Shown here: positions 9,581 to 17,811 of the stretch, piece by piece
Numbering within the stretch: the stretch's first letter is position 1
Layout of the letters: each line of letters starts with the position of its first letter
NCBI GenBank assembly: GCA_003955985.1
Contig: CP033784.1
Location: forward strand, 930,001-994,000
Source of the DNA: Corynebacterium jeikeium
GTDB taxonomy: Bacteria > Actinomycetota > Actinomycetes > Mycobacteriales > Mycobacteriaceae
Length of the DNA: 64,000 nt
Direction of reading: 5' to 3'
Notes under the pieces: generated by a model
The model's input: only the letters and a program-made list of their open reading frames with translations
Database searches by the model: none
Told to the model about the DNA's origin: nothing
Made by a program: the position numbers and the translations under genes

Positions 9581-10133
9581 AAGCCGCTGATGGGCGAGAA
9601 GAAAAGAGCTCGTTAGGACACGGCAGTGGCCGCGCGTCCCTGGTGCCAATCCAGCTATAACGGCGCCCGGGGAGTGCGAGGTCAGTGCCGTTTTCGTGTA
9701 TCTTGCTGCAGTCCTGCGCACGATGGAGTGCCTCAGCCACAGCCCGAGTACGTCGGCGGTTTTCTTCCCGCGTCCGATTCGAACCGCCAATTCCGCGGAG
9801 GACTACCTCCGATGAGGATTCCACCTTGACGGAAACGGAGTACATGAACATGGGCTCATCCTTCAGGATGAAGTATTCCGCGTGCACGTCGGCAAGCTGA
9901 GAGACCAGTGCGCGAGGAAGCGCTATCCGTGACGCGCGGACGGTGACCACAGGCCCGTCGGGAAGCGAGAAGGTGTGATCTAGCGCGCCGGGCGAATGCC
10001 TACGGCCGATGGTGGGGTGGCAGAGGATTGTGCGGATGAGGTCGAGGTCTTCGAAACATTCTGCACGGTAGGTAGCGGATAGTCGGGGAAGAGCTAGGCG
10101 GCGATGAATGGGAAACTCGTCTGCTGTGTTCAT
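9579..10133 (-). CDS. Hypothetical protein, 184 residues
   Basis: No family recognised. The product begins MNTADEFPIHRRL and is soluble and mixed alpha/beta by eye, with a basic, Arg-rich middle (SNRTREENRRRTRAVAEAL) and no signal peptide or membrane helix. It converges on the acidic-protein gene, and a hairpin overlaps its stop codon. There is no clear ribosome site before ATG 10133, so the message may be leaderless or the start may be wrong. Its upstream region carries an SOS-box-like palindrome (10179-10194) shared with the divergent protease gene. It is called a gene because the frame is fully open between two supported genes and no opposite-strand gene explains it. Confidence 0.55.
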   Translation of the reverse strand: MNTADEFPIHRRLALPRLSATYRAECFEDLDLIRTILCHPTIGRRHSPGALDHTFSLPDGPVVTVRASRIALPRALVSQLADVHAEYFILKDEPMFMYSVSVKVESSSEVVLRGIGGSNRTREENRRRTRAVAEALHRAQDCSKIHENGTDLALPGRRYSWIGTRDARPLPCPNELFSSRPSAA

Positions 10134-10169
10134 GGCTCACAAGTTATCGAACACCCCGGACTCACATTT

Positions 10170-10194
10170 TCGAACATATAGAACTAATGTTCGA
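10170..10194. promoter_or_regulatory. SOS-box-like palindrome in divergent promoter region
   Basis: Two nested dyads lie 37-61 bases upstream of the orphan gene start at 10133. TCGAACAT (10170-10177) is a perfect inverted match to ATGTTCGA (10187-10194). Within it, TAGAAC-TAAT-GTTCGA (10179-10194) differs by one base from the actinobacterial LexA consensus TCGAAC-N4-GTTCGA. LexA binding is inference. The rest of the 277-base gap to the protease gene shows no other gene. Confidence 0.45.
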
Positions 10195-10410
10195 GATATG
10201 TTTAGCATCAATTGGCTACCCAAGTGGGGGTAGTCAATTGGCTAGGTGCCTGGTGTTATTGCAGGGACATGTGGGGTTGTGGAAACGATTCGATAACGAC
10301 TTTTGTAAAAGTCCAAGAGTCTGAGAAAACGCTATTTCTGGGGGTGGGGTGGTGGATTAGTGTGGGGGATGGTCCTAAAGGAAAACTAAAAATTTGAAAG
10401 ATTCGTCTCA

Positions 10411-11493
10411 ATGAAGCACGCAAGAAGTCGAATGGCGGTATCGGCTTTCGCAGCACTTTTGTCCTTGGCAGCCCCGGTCGCGGCACATGCTGTCGTGGTT
10501 GGCCCGGGTGACCCGATTCGAACTCCCATGGAGGGAAGCCCGTGGGATGGGCACCGAAATGTCAACTCGCCGATGTGTTCGGCGGGTGTTCCTGGGACGG
10601 TGACGGACCGCAATGGGGAAAAGCATCGGGTCATGTTGACCGCAGGGCACTGTGTGAATGATGCTCCGGATGTGGGTCTGCCAATCGTTACCGGTGAGGT
10701 GTATGTGCCAACCACCGAAGGCGATAAGCGCATTGGTACGACAGGTGCTCACCGTTGGGAAGTGCCGCAGGAAGATGTCGGACTGGAGTCGTTGCCGGCG
10801 GCCTTTAATGGTGCAGACTATGGAGTAATCAACCTTGATCCGGACGTAGAAACTACCGGCGCAAGTTACTCCATCGATGAAAATGGTCAGAGCTACGGGG
10901 AGCCTGTAGCGATGACTGGCATTCAAGACAATGAAGATCTGCCGCGTGGCGAGGTCTCCTTCGATAATTTTGGCAAACCTATCTGTAAGGACGGCATGCG
11001 TACTGGACGTGCCTGTGGCTATCAGGTATTTCGGGCTCGAAACGGCATTTGGACGGTTGGTATTGGCGTTGACCATGGTGACTCCGGCGGAAATGCCTAT
11101 GATCCGACCACTAACGAAGTTATTGGCGTAAATTCGATGACCTTCGGTCCGGTCTCGCGTGTGATGCCCGCGGATATTGCCATTCAGGAGGCCTACGGCA
11201 TTCCCGATGGTCAGGTAAATGACCACTTCGAGGTATCGGATTCCACGGCTCAGCGCGACTCCTCCTACCGCACCCTCAATGAGGATATGGCGGCGGATCA
11301 GGAGTATGCCCGGGCGCAGGATTCGCAGGCTTCGCAGGAAGCTTCTGTACCGCAGTTAGCTGATCTTGTGGACCAGCTGCCGCAGTCACCGCAGCTCCCT
11401 GAACTGCCACAATCGCCCCAATTGCCACAATCGTCACAGCCGTTTGAGCTGCCTCAATTGGCAGAAATTCAGCTTCCAAGCTTTGAGGGCTAG
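10411..11493 (+). CDS. Secreted trypsin-like serine protease, copy 1
   Basis: A 360-residue exported S1-family protease. Residues 1-27 are a Sec signal peptide (basic start, hydrophobic AVSAFAALLSLAAPVAA, likely cut after AHA). The catalytic triad is visible: H80 in MLTAGHC, D136 in GADYGVI and S225 in DHGDSGGNA. Cys pairs at 56/81 and 192/202 could form disulfides. The last 35 residues are a repeated Leu-Pro-Gln/Glu-Ser tail (LPQSPQLPELPQSPQLPQSS). A second, related gene follows 255 bases downstream, indicating tandem duplication. Start ATG 10411 has only a weak GAAAG site; ATG 10432 is an alternative that would keep a shorter signal peptide. Substrate is unknown; the Pro-rich tail may be a cell-wall or protein-interaction segment. 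Confidence 0.9.
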   Translation: MKHARSRMAVSAFAALLSLAAPVAAHAVVVGPGDPIRTPMEGSPWDGHRNVNSPMCSAGVPGTVTDRNGEKHRVMLTAGHCVNDAPDVGLPIVTGEVYVPTTEGDKRIGTTGAHRWEVPQEDVGLESLPAAFNGADYGVINLDPDVETTGASYSIDENGQSYGEPVAMTGIQDNEDLPRGEVSFDNFGKPICKDGMRTGRACGYQVFRARNGIWTVGIGVDHGDSGGNAYDPTTNEVIGVNSMTFGPVSRVMPADIAIQEAYGIPDGQVNDHFEVSDSTAQRDSSYRTLNEDMAADQEYARAQDSQASQEASVPQLADLVDQLPQSPQLPELPQSPQLPQSSQPFELPQLAEIQLPSFEG

Positions 11494-11537
11494 CACCAGT
11501 CTGAGAATCTGACAAAAATCACCCCCGAACCGTTAAG

Positions 11538-11574
11538 AGAGCCAGAATCATCCAAGGCGGATGGTTCTGGCTCT
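11538..11574. terminator. Stem-loop after protease 1
   Basis: AGAGCCAGAATCATCC (11538-11553) pairs with GGATGGTTCTGGCTCT (11559-11574), 16 base pairs with one G-T wobble and a five-base loop, 45 bases after the protease stop. It is followed by only a short T-containing stretch, but stem length makes a terminator likely. It separates the two protease genes. Confidence 0.75.
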
Positions 11575-11718
11575 TGCATTGCTGTTGAACAAACCTTTTG
11601 ATGTGTAATGCGCGTGCCGTGAAGGCGAATGAACGGTTCCTCGACTGAGAATTTCACCCTAGGTTCCATTTTTGGAGAGCTTTGTAAAGGTGTCCCTAAT
11701 ACACTGAGTGGGACAAGT

Positions 11719-11732
11719 TTTCTGTACAGAAA
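11719..11732. promoter_or_regulatory. 14-bp perfect palindrome upstream of protease 2
   Basis: TTTCTGTACAGAAA is perfectly self-complementary and ends 16 bases before the ATG at 11749, downstream of a TAATAC -10-like hexamer (11698-11703). The position suits a repressor operator over the transcription start or leader. The regulator is unknown, and no copy is seen before protease 1. Confidence 0.5.
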
Positions 11733-11748
11733 TGGAGTATCGCACACT

Positions 11749-12888
11749 ATGGCCAGTTCAAAGAAGGTCGCCACACTCACGGCTGCACTGTCGGTAGCTG
11801 CGGGTGGCTTTGTGCCCGGAATCGCGGTAGCTGAGGCTGCACCGGCAAACTCGGATGTTGTCATCGGCCCGGGCTCGCCGTTGCGAATGCCGTTCCCGAG
11901 CAGTAAGAACATCGACGGACGGCATGTTCAGTCCCCGATGTGCTCTCTGGGAGTTCCCGGCACCGTTGTGGATCAGAATGGCGTTTCGCATCGTGTCATC
12001 ATGACTGCCGGTCACTGTGTTGTGGCGAAGGATACTGAAACCGGCGAAGAGGTCACCGGCCAGTTCTTCATCCCAACCAAGGACGGCGACAAGCTGGTCA
12101 ACAAGGACTACATGGGCACCGATATCATGCCGGAAGAGGGTGACTTCGACGAAAACACCACTATGCCGGAGTTCTTCAACGACCTCTTCAATAGCGGTGA
12201 CTACGGCATCATTGAGGTTCAGGACGACATCAAGACCACCTCTATGTCCCACTCTGTTGATGAGTTCGGCAACGTCCACGGCGAGCCGGTTCAGATCGTC
12301 GGTATCGAGGACAAGCGCACTCTCGAGCCGATGGAGATTTCTGTCGACAACTTCGGTGAGCCTGTGTGCACCGACGGTTCCCGTACCGGCCGTGGCTGCG
12401 GCTTCCAGGTCTTCCGAGTCCGCAATGGTGTCTGGGCTATCGCTCCGATTGACCACGGCGATTCGGGCGGAAACGCTTTCAACCCGGAGACTCGCGAGGC
12501 CATTGGCGTTAACTCCATGGGCATCGGCCCGCTGAGTCGCTTCCAGCCGATTGACGTTGCTCTTGAAGAGCAGTACGACATCCCGGACGGCCAGGTCAAC
12601 GAGCGCTTCAAGGTAGAGACCTCCACTGAACCGCAGTCCGAGTTCCGCACGATTGACGAGGACTCCCAGTACACCAAGCAGCACGTCCCACAGGAAGAGC
12701 CGGAGCTGGGCCCGATTGGCGAGCTGCTCCCAGAGGGCGTCGAGGTCCCGCCGGAGATTGCCGACATCATCTCGGAGAGCCCGTCTCTCCCGGAGCTGCC
12801 GATTCCGGAGCTGTCGGGTGCGACCGCTCAGGCAACGCAGGCAGCCAGCAACATTTCCTCGCAGGCGAACCTGCCGAGCCTGTTCTAA
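11749..12888 (+). CDS. Secreted trypsin-like serine protease, copy 2
   Basis: A 379-residue paralogue of the preceding protease, sharing for example the SPMCS-GVPGTV segment, TAGHCV and DHGDSGGNA. The signal peptide is residues 1-31 (MASSKKV, hydrophobic core, likely cut after AEAA). The triad is H89, D151 and S239. The C-terminal tail is acidic and Pro-rich (LPELPIPELSG) rather than Pro/Gln-rich as in copy 1. The frame is open further upstream to 11629, but the signal peptide and the TGGAG site before ATG 11749 support the shorter start. Codon use is more GC3-rich than in copy 1, so the two copies may differ in age or expression level. Preceded by a terminator and a palindromic operator candidate, so probably controlled on its own. 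Confidence 0.9.
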   Translation: MASSKKVATLTAALSVAAGGFVPGIAVAEAAPANSDVVIGPGSPLRMPFPSSKNIDGRHVQSPMCSLGVPGTVVDQNGVSHRVIMTAGHCVVAKDTETGEEVTGQFFIPTKDGDKLVNKDYMGTDIMPEEGDFDENTTMPEFFNDLFNSGDYGIIEVQDDIKTTSMSHSVDEFGNVHGEPVQIVGIEDKRTLEPMEISVDNFGEPVCTDGSRTGRGCGFQVFRVRNGVWAIAPIDHGDSGGNAFNPETREAIGVNSMGIGPLSRFQPIDVALEEQYDIPDGQVNERFKVETSTEPQSEFRTIDEDSQYTKQHVPQEEPELGPIGELLPEGVEVPPEIADIISESPSLPELPIPELSGATAQATQAASNISSQANLPSLF

Positions 12889-12940
12889 TCAGGTCACCGC
12901 AGTCTCGTAGATAGGGCGTTCGCTTTACGACGCTCCGTCC

Positions 12941-12982
12941 AACCCCCTATTCCGCCACAGTGGCGGGGTAGGGGGTTTGCTT
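12941..12982 (+). terminator. Strong terminator after protease 2
   Basis: AACCCCCTA (12941-12949) pairs with TAGGGGGTT (12969-12977), enclosing a second perfect stem CCGCCA/TGGCGG. It is followed by TTGCTTTCG and lies between the convergent protease and helicase genes, separating GC-rich DNA on the left from the AT-richer helicase gene on the right. Confidence 0.85.
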
Positions 12983-12985
12983 TCG

Positions 12986-15874
12986 TTAGTCAATCGGCTT
13001 TGCGTGAAGGTACTCGAAGAATGTGTCGGGAACGGGATGTTCAAGGTGAAGCTTCATTGTGACAACATTCGAGTCTTTTCCCTTAACCCCCTTCATTTTT
13101 GCTTGCTGGGGATCACTTGGAGTGGCTTCGCCAAGGTAGGTGAATCCTTCATCTGGTAAATCATCCCTGCGTACAAACAAATGGATAGGGAATTTATGTT
13201 GGATGATGCTCTGGACTTCCTGACTCTTTAGCGTCCTATTCGAACGTGTAAACCAACGCATCGTCGAATGGTCAATGAATTCATCCTCGTATGCGATGCG
13301 AGGAGCAAGCCCTTTGTGCTTTCGGTAGTTTACAAAGATTGGAATCGTCTGCGAGTGGGAATCGATTTTGTAGCCGTTAAGCGTTCCTGACTGATCGGAT
13401 TCGAGTCGTAACAGGCGGGAAACGTCCTTCCTCGAGTAGCGGTGATTGCGACGAAGCGCGCCTGCGAAATAACCATTTTCTCGGGATCGGAAAAGAGCAG
13501 TTTGAATAATGTCGTCGACATGCTCTCGAAAACTGTTTGGATATGACGTGTCCCACTGGTTGTACAAAGCCAAGAATTCATCAGTCAGTCTGTACCGCGA
13601 AGTTTCGTCATCATAATGGACCAAACTGATTTCCTCGTAAGCCCGCTTCGGATAAAACTCGAGGTTGAGCACTCGTTCGACAACAGAGAGATCCTGGTCG
13701 CTATTGGAAACACTCTTAGTGCCGAGAAGATCTGAAAACTCTCCACGCGTAAGCGAACCATGTTTAATAAGCTGCTCAAGTAGAAGCAGCTCTTGCGGTT
13801 GCTTCCCAGGTAATAGCTCGCGGGACAAAAACTTCAAGTATTCACTTTGCCTTTGCGTCGGCTCTGTTTCGGCTTTTCCCACTCGGTGAAGGAGCTCCCA
13901 ATAATTCTTGGTGCGTCTGGTCGAGATCACTACGGGATCAACGAGGTCGAACCGTGCAAAATCCATTAGTCGCGGAACTCGGTTAAGGCGGTACTGAAGT
14001 AGTTGAATATCCTTCTTAAATTCAGCAATCGTGTCTAGCGAGGCAGTATCAATGGCCTTAAGGATCTTTTCTTTAGCGATTTCATCGAAGCTCACAGTCG
14101 AGCCTGATGGGATAGGGGATGGGTCAACGACTTTGCCCTTCATGTTCGACTTATTTCTAGAAGAATCGCCGAAAAGAGCCATTGGAATCAGGTAATTGTT
14201 CTTGTAATTTCCGATGAAATCAATTACTCGGAGATGATCCTTTTCCGGGGCTTTGCGAAGGCCTCGCCCCAGCTGTTGCGTAAAGATGATGCTTGACTGC
14301 GTGGCTCGCAGCATTACTACTTGGTTGACTGCTGGAATATCAATGCCCTCATTGAAAATGTCAACAGTAATGATGTAGTCAAGTTCGCCTGCAGATAACT
14401 CCGCGACGACAGCATTTCGCGTTGAAATTGAGTCCTCGCCAAGAAGAACTTTCGTTCGCAGCTGCCGCCCAAAAAGCTGCTCTTGGTTGAGTTGCTCGGA
14501 CAGCGCTTTCGCTTCGTCTTTCCGACTGCAAAATATGAGTCCCTTAACTCCTTCAGGAAACCCATAGACACGGAGCTTCTCCAAGAGATAGTCGATACGA
14601 TCTTTAGCGACCAAGGCCTCAATGGAGGCGGTTTTGTCACCGATAGCCCGCTCTCCATCATCAAAATCGGTGACACCGAAATAATGGAATGGTGCAAGCA
14701 TGTCGGCTTCAAGGGCGGCTTTCAGCCGGATTTCGTAAGGAACGTTGAAATCAAAGAGCCGAAAGATGTCTCCTGAATCTGGACGCTCGGGTGTCGCTGT
14801 TAGGCCGAGAACAAACTCACTGTTGAAGTATTCAAAGACTGGCTTGTAGGAATTAGCAACGCCACGATGAACCTCATCGATAATGATGAAGTCAAAGGCA
14901 TCAGGAGAAAAGGTCTTGTATGTCGATTGGGAGTACAGGGATTGCACTGAGGCAAAAAGGTATCGTGCATCAGTTTCTTTTTTCCCACCAACTAAAAGGC
15001 CAAAGTCTGTGTCTGTAAGATCAGTGCCGGAGTAGGCAAGTACTTTCTGGAACTCCTTCATTGTCTTTTCCAGAATTTGTTCCCGGTGGGCAACGAACAA
15101 GACGCGCTTGGCCTGTGCTTCTTTAACTGCTAGTGCAGCAAGGATCGTTTTCCCCGTGCCGGTAGCGGAAATTATGAGGCCTTTCCGCTCGCCTGACTGC
15201 CTCAAGTCAGCGATATTCGACAGCGCCACTTGCTGCATTTGATTAGCGATAATTGGGCCGTCAGGCAACAATTTGGTGCTCGAGTTTTTCCAACGTGGAG
15301 GGATGCGGCGCTGTTCGTACTCATTGACCCATTGGTGAGTTAATGGAATGCAGCGCTTACGTTGCATATCAATGGCCGTCTCAATTTGGAACGTGATATC
15401 GCCATTTTGGTGACTCGAAAAGTGTAGATTCCATTCTTCGTTTTGTTGCAGCGCCTTCTTCGTTAGGTTCGCACTCCCAACGATGGCTGAGAGCCCGATG
15501 TCGTTGTAAAAGAGGTATCCCTTAGGGTGAAATCCGCGGTGATGATCATCGGGGTAAATATAAACATTGAGTCCCTTAATCTGAAGGAGTTCCCTGAACA
15601 TCGATGGTGTATTGAAGTCAAGGTAGGTCGAAGTAATGATCGTCTTTGGGCCAGAAAACTCAAGGAGTTCATTCTTCAACATGGCCAAGGCTTCTGCGGA
15701 AATGAAAGCAACCGAAAAAACAAAGCCTGTTGCAGTGCCAAGCTCCTCGCGGAGCGCATTGTACATAGTGGCGGACTCATCATTTCGGATGAGCCGAGGA
15801 TTGTATTTTTTGTCGGCAACGAATTTTTTATCGATGAAGCCGTAGCGTAGGTCTCCGACCAGGGAATTCATCAT
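12986..15874 (-). CDS. PLD-nuclease / SF2 helicase fusion with DUF3427-type C-terminus
   Basis: A 962-residue multidomain DNA- or RNA-acting enzyme. Residues 35-180 form a phospholipase-D-type nuclease domain with one HxK motif (H116-P-K118) and GSANLT (133-138). Residues 215-600 are a superfamily 2 helicase with Walker A ATGTGKT (237-243), DEVH box (333-336), LTATP (358-362) and motif VI QQLGRGLR (533-540). The remaining ~360 residues match the pattern of DUF3427-type C-termini, ending in a beta-rich segment. Such proteins are found in variable genome regions and are suspected in restriction or defence, but I know of no firm function. No ribosome site precedes ATG 15874; a TAGTAT about 16 bases ahead could drive a leaderless message. 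An upstream NUDIX gene 41 bases away on the same strand suggests an operon. G+C is clearly below that of the flanks, a sign of transfer. Confidence 0.92.
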   Translation of the reverse strand: MMNSLVGDLRYGFIDKKFVADKKYNPRLIRNDESATMYNALREELGTATGFVFSVAFISAEALAMLKNELLEFSGPKTIITSTYLDFNTPSMFRELLQIKGLNVYIYPDDHHRGFHPKGYLFYNDIGLSAIVGSANLTKKALQQNEEWNLHFSSHQNGDITFQIETAIDMQRKRCIPLTHQWVNEYEQRRIPPRWKNSSTKLLPDGPIIANQMQQVALSNIADLRQSGERKGLIISATGTGKTILAALAVKEAQAKRVLFVAHREQILEKTMKEFQKVLAYSGTDLTDTDFGLLVGGKKETDARYLFASVQSLYSQSTYKTFSPDAFDFIIIDEVHRGVANSYKPVFEYFNSEFVLGLTATPERPDSGDIFRLFDFNVPYEIRLKAALEADMLAPFHYFGVTDFDDGERAIGDKTASIEALVAKDRIDYLLEKLRVYGFPEGVKGLIFCSRKDEAKALSEQLNQEQLFGRQLRTKVLLGEDSISTRNAVVAELSAGELDYIITVDIFNEGIDIPAVNQVVMLRATQSSIIFTQQLGRGLRKAPEKDHLRVIDFIGNYKNNYLIPMALFGDSSRNKSNMKGKVVDPSPIPSGSTVSFDEIAKEKILKAIDTASLDTIAEFKKDIQLLQYRLNRVPRLMDFARFDLVDPVVISTRRTKNYWELLHRVGKAETEPTQRQSEYLKFLSRELLPGKQPQELLLLEQLIKHGSLTRGEFSDLLGTKSVSNSDQDLSVVERVLNLEFYPKRAYEEISLVHYDDETSRYRLTDEFLALYNQWDTSYPNSFREHVDDIIQTALFRSRENGYFAGALRRNHRYSRKDVSRLLRLESDQSGTLNGYKIDSHSQTIPIFVNYRKHKGLAPRIAYEDEFIDHSTMRWFTRSNRTLKSQEVQSIIQHKFPIHLFVRRDDLPDEGFTYLGEATPSDPQQAKMKGVKGKDSNVVTMKLHLEHPVPDTFFEYLHAKPID

Positions 15875-15915
15875 TGTTTTAGCATACTAAATGCACCCTG
15901 CGTCGCTTGTATTGA

Positions 15916-16308
15916 TTACTGTTCGTTTACAAGAATGTCGACTGTAGGGATGTCCGCTGGCGCCCAATCAACGGAATAAAGCTCGGCCGGTTCTAACCAA
16001 CGATATTCAGTGTGCTCCGTTAGCTTGATTTTGGGAGAAGAAACGGAACAAAAGTATGTCGCAAGTGAGATAACGGCGAAGTCATACTCATGGTCGACAG
16101 TGAGAATGTGGTTCCCAATCTCAGCGTCAAGTTTTAGCTCTTCTCTTAGTTCACGGGCTAGAGCCTCACGAGGGGACTCGCCTTCTTCGATCTTTCCACC
16201 GGGAAATTCCCAATAGTTTTCCATCGAGCGACCTGGGCCGCGTTGGGCGGCGAAGATTTTTCCTTCGTAGGTAAGAACGGCACCTACAACTTCGATTCGT
16301 TTTTTCAT
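15916..16308 (-). CDS. NUDIX hydrolase, MutT / (deoxy)nucleoside triphosphate pyrophosphohydrolase type
   Basis: A 130-residue MutT-like enzyme that would hydrolyse nucleoside triphosphates to monophosphate plus pyrophosphate. The NUDIX box G-x5-E-x7-RELREEL-x-L is complete (from GGKIEEGE through SPREALARELREEL). The preceding R-x4-ENYWEFPGG segment is typical of MutT and CTP/8-oxo-dGTP pyrophosphatases. The ATG at 16308 is preferred because GGAG sits seven bases before it; an in-frame ATG at 16329 has no such site. It is the first gene of a likely two-gene leftward operon with the PLD-helicase and shares that gene's lower G+C. It could be housekeeping sanitation of 8-oxo-dGTP, but its coupling to the helicase suggests a joint role. 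Confidence 0.92.
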   Translation of the reverse strand: MKKRIEVVGAVLTYEGKIFAAQRGPGRSMENYWEFPGGKIEEGESPREALARELREELKLDAEIGNHILTVDHEYDFAVISLATYFCSVSSPKIKLTEHTEYRWLEPAELYSVDWAPADIPTVDILVNEQ

Positions 16309-16428
16309 CTCAACTCCGCGTTCTGTCATTGCGCCTCATTCTAGTAATCGTCACTGTTTGCAGATCGGGCTATGGTGAACTCTTGGGCTTCTTATTTTCG
16401 CTTTTGCACAGTAGAAAGGACCGTTACC

Positions 16429-17811
16429 TTGTCAGCTTCCCGTTCGCGCGACCTGCTTCGTCGTAAAGCAAAGTGCGAATCTCAGCCGGATATCGCATCG
16501 GAGGTGGGAAGCAAACCACAAGGTCTGGATCCTCGGCAGGGTGAATTAGACGGGACTAAACAGCCGATTCCGCGAGAGATTTGGATTCTGGTCAGCGCTG
16601 CGTTCATCATTGCGCTGGGCTTCGGTCTGATTGCACCAATCTTGCCGCAGTACGCGCGCAGCTTCGATGTGGGGGTGTTCGCGGCCAGCTTCGTGGTCAG
16701 TTCGTTCTCCATTTTCCGGCTAATCTTCGCGCCGGCATCGGGCTCACTGGTAGAGAAGCTCGGATATCGGCGCACGTACCTAACCGGCATCAGCATCGTC
16801 GCGCTCTCGACTTTGCTTGTCGGTGTTGCGCAGACATATTGGCAACTGCTGGCGTTTCGTGCGCTCGGAGGCATCGGTTCGACGATGTTTACGGTCTCGG
16901 CAATGGGGCTGATTGTGCGGATTTCACCGCCGGAGATCCGCGGTAAGAGCTCGGCCGCCTACGGCACAGCCTTCCTGTTGGGCAATGTCTTTGGCCCAAT
17001 CATTGGTGCTGCAATGGGCGCATGGGGCATGAGGGTGCCGTTTTTCATCTACGGTGGCGCGCTGATTGTGGCAACGATTGTGGTCGGCATGTCGCTGAGT
17101 GCGGAGCATCTTCGCCATGTAGTGCCCAAGCGCACAACCCCGGTGCTGAGGTTCTCCGAAGCAATCCGTGACTCGGCATATCGAAGCGCACTAGTCGGAG
17201 CCTTCGCCAACGGTTGGTCGAACTTCGGCGTGCGCGTCGCGATTGTCCCGCTGTTCGCCGCGGCAACGTTTTCCCATGTTGGCGCCCCAGAACCGGGCAG
17301 CGATGGGGCAGTAGCCGCCACTGCCACAGCTGGTTTCGCGCTGACGGCCTTCGCGCTCGGCAATGTCACGGCACTGCAGTTTTCCGGCCGTCTTTCCGAC
17401 CGCATCGGCCGTCGTCCACTGCTCATCACAGGCCTGTTTATCAACGGCGTGTTCACTGGCGCAATCGGATTTAGCAGCGGTGCCATTCCGCTACTGATTC
17501 TCTCCGTCCTCGCGGGCTTCGGCGCTGGCATGATCAATCCATCGCAGCAGGCTGTGCTTGCCGACGTCATCGGCGCCAACCGCCAAGGTGGAAAGGTGCT
17601 CGCCAATTTCCAGATGGCTCAGGACTTCGGAGCGATTTCCGGCCCGCTGATTGTCGGCGCAATCGTGGATGCCGCAGGGTTCAAGGCCGGTTTCTTTGTT
17701 TGCGGTGTCATTTCGCTGGTCGCAATGGTGGGCTGGATCTTCGGGCGCGAGACTCTACCAGCCCACTCGTCGAACAGCGGAGCCAAACAAGCCGAAGCGA
17801 AAACAGCTTAA
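16429..17811 (+). CDS. MFS transporter (DHA1-type drug exporter family)
   Basis: A 460-residue major facilitator protein with a ~50-residue hydrophilic N-terminus and about twelve membrane helices beginning at IWILVSAAFIIALGFGL. The proton/drug antiporter motif A after helix 2 is recognisable (GSLVEKLGYRRTYL), and a second copy lies between helices 8 and 9 (GRLSDRIGRRPLL). TTG 16429 is taken as start because AGAAAGGA lies eight bases before it; the frame is open to ATG 16372, which has no ribosome site. Its stop codon overlaps the stop of the convergent BASS gene (TAA at 17809-17811 versus 17808-17810). Likely an efflux permease; the substrate cannot be told. Confidence 0.88.
   Translation: MSASRSRDLLRRKAKCESQPDIASEVGSKPQGLDPRQGELDGTKQPIPREIWILVSAAFIIALGFGLIAPILPQYARSFDVGVFAASFVVSSFSIFRLIFAPASGSLVEKLGYRRTYLTGISIVALSTLLVGVAQTYWQLLAFRALGGIGSTMFTVSAMGLIVRISPPEIRGKSSAAYGTAFLLGNVFGPIIGAAMGAWGMRVPFFIYGGALIVATIVVGMSLSAEHLRHVVPKRTTPVLRFSEAIRDSAYRSALVGAFANGWSNFGVRVAIVPLFAAATFSHVGAPEPGSDGAVAATATAGFALTAFALGNVTALQFSGRLSDRIGRRPLLITGLFINGVFTGAIGFSSGAIPLLILSVLAGFGAGMINPSQQAVLADVIGANRQGGKVLANFQMAQDFGAISGPLIVGAIVDAAGFKAGFFVCGVISLVAMVGWIFGRETLPAHSSNSGAKQAEAKTA

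Noticed and set aside
7568..9790. Upstream two thirds of the long leftward frame ending at 6701
   Set aside because: It runs antisense through the FhuF-like and acidic-protein genes; only the part after TTG 7567 has its own ribosome site and protein-like sequence.
12900..16430. Possible integrative element with att repeats around the low-GC pair
   Set aside because: No integrase, tRNA or matching direct repeats were found at the borders; transfer is inferred from composition only.
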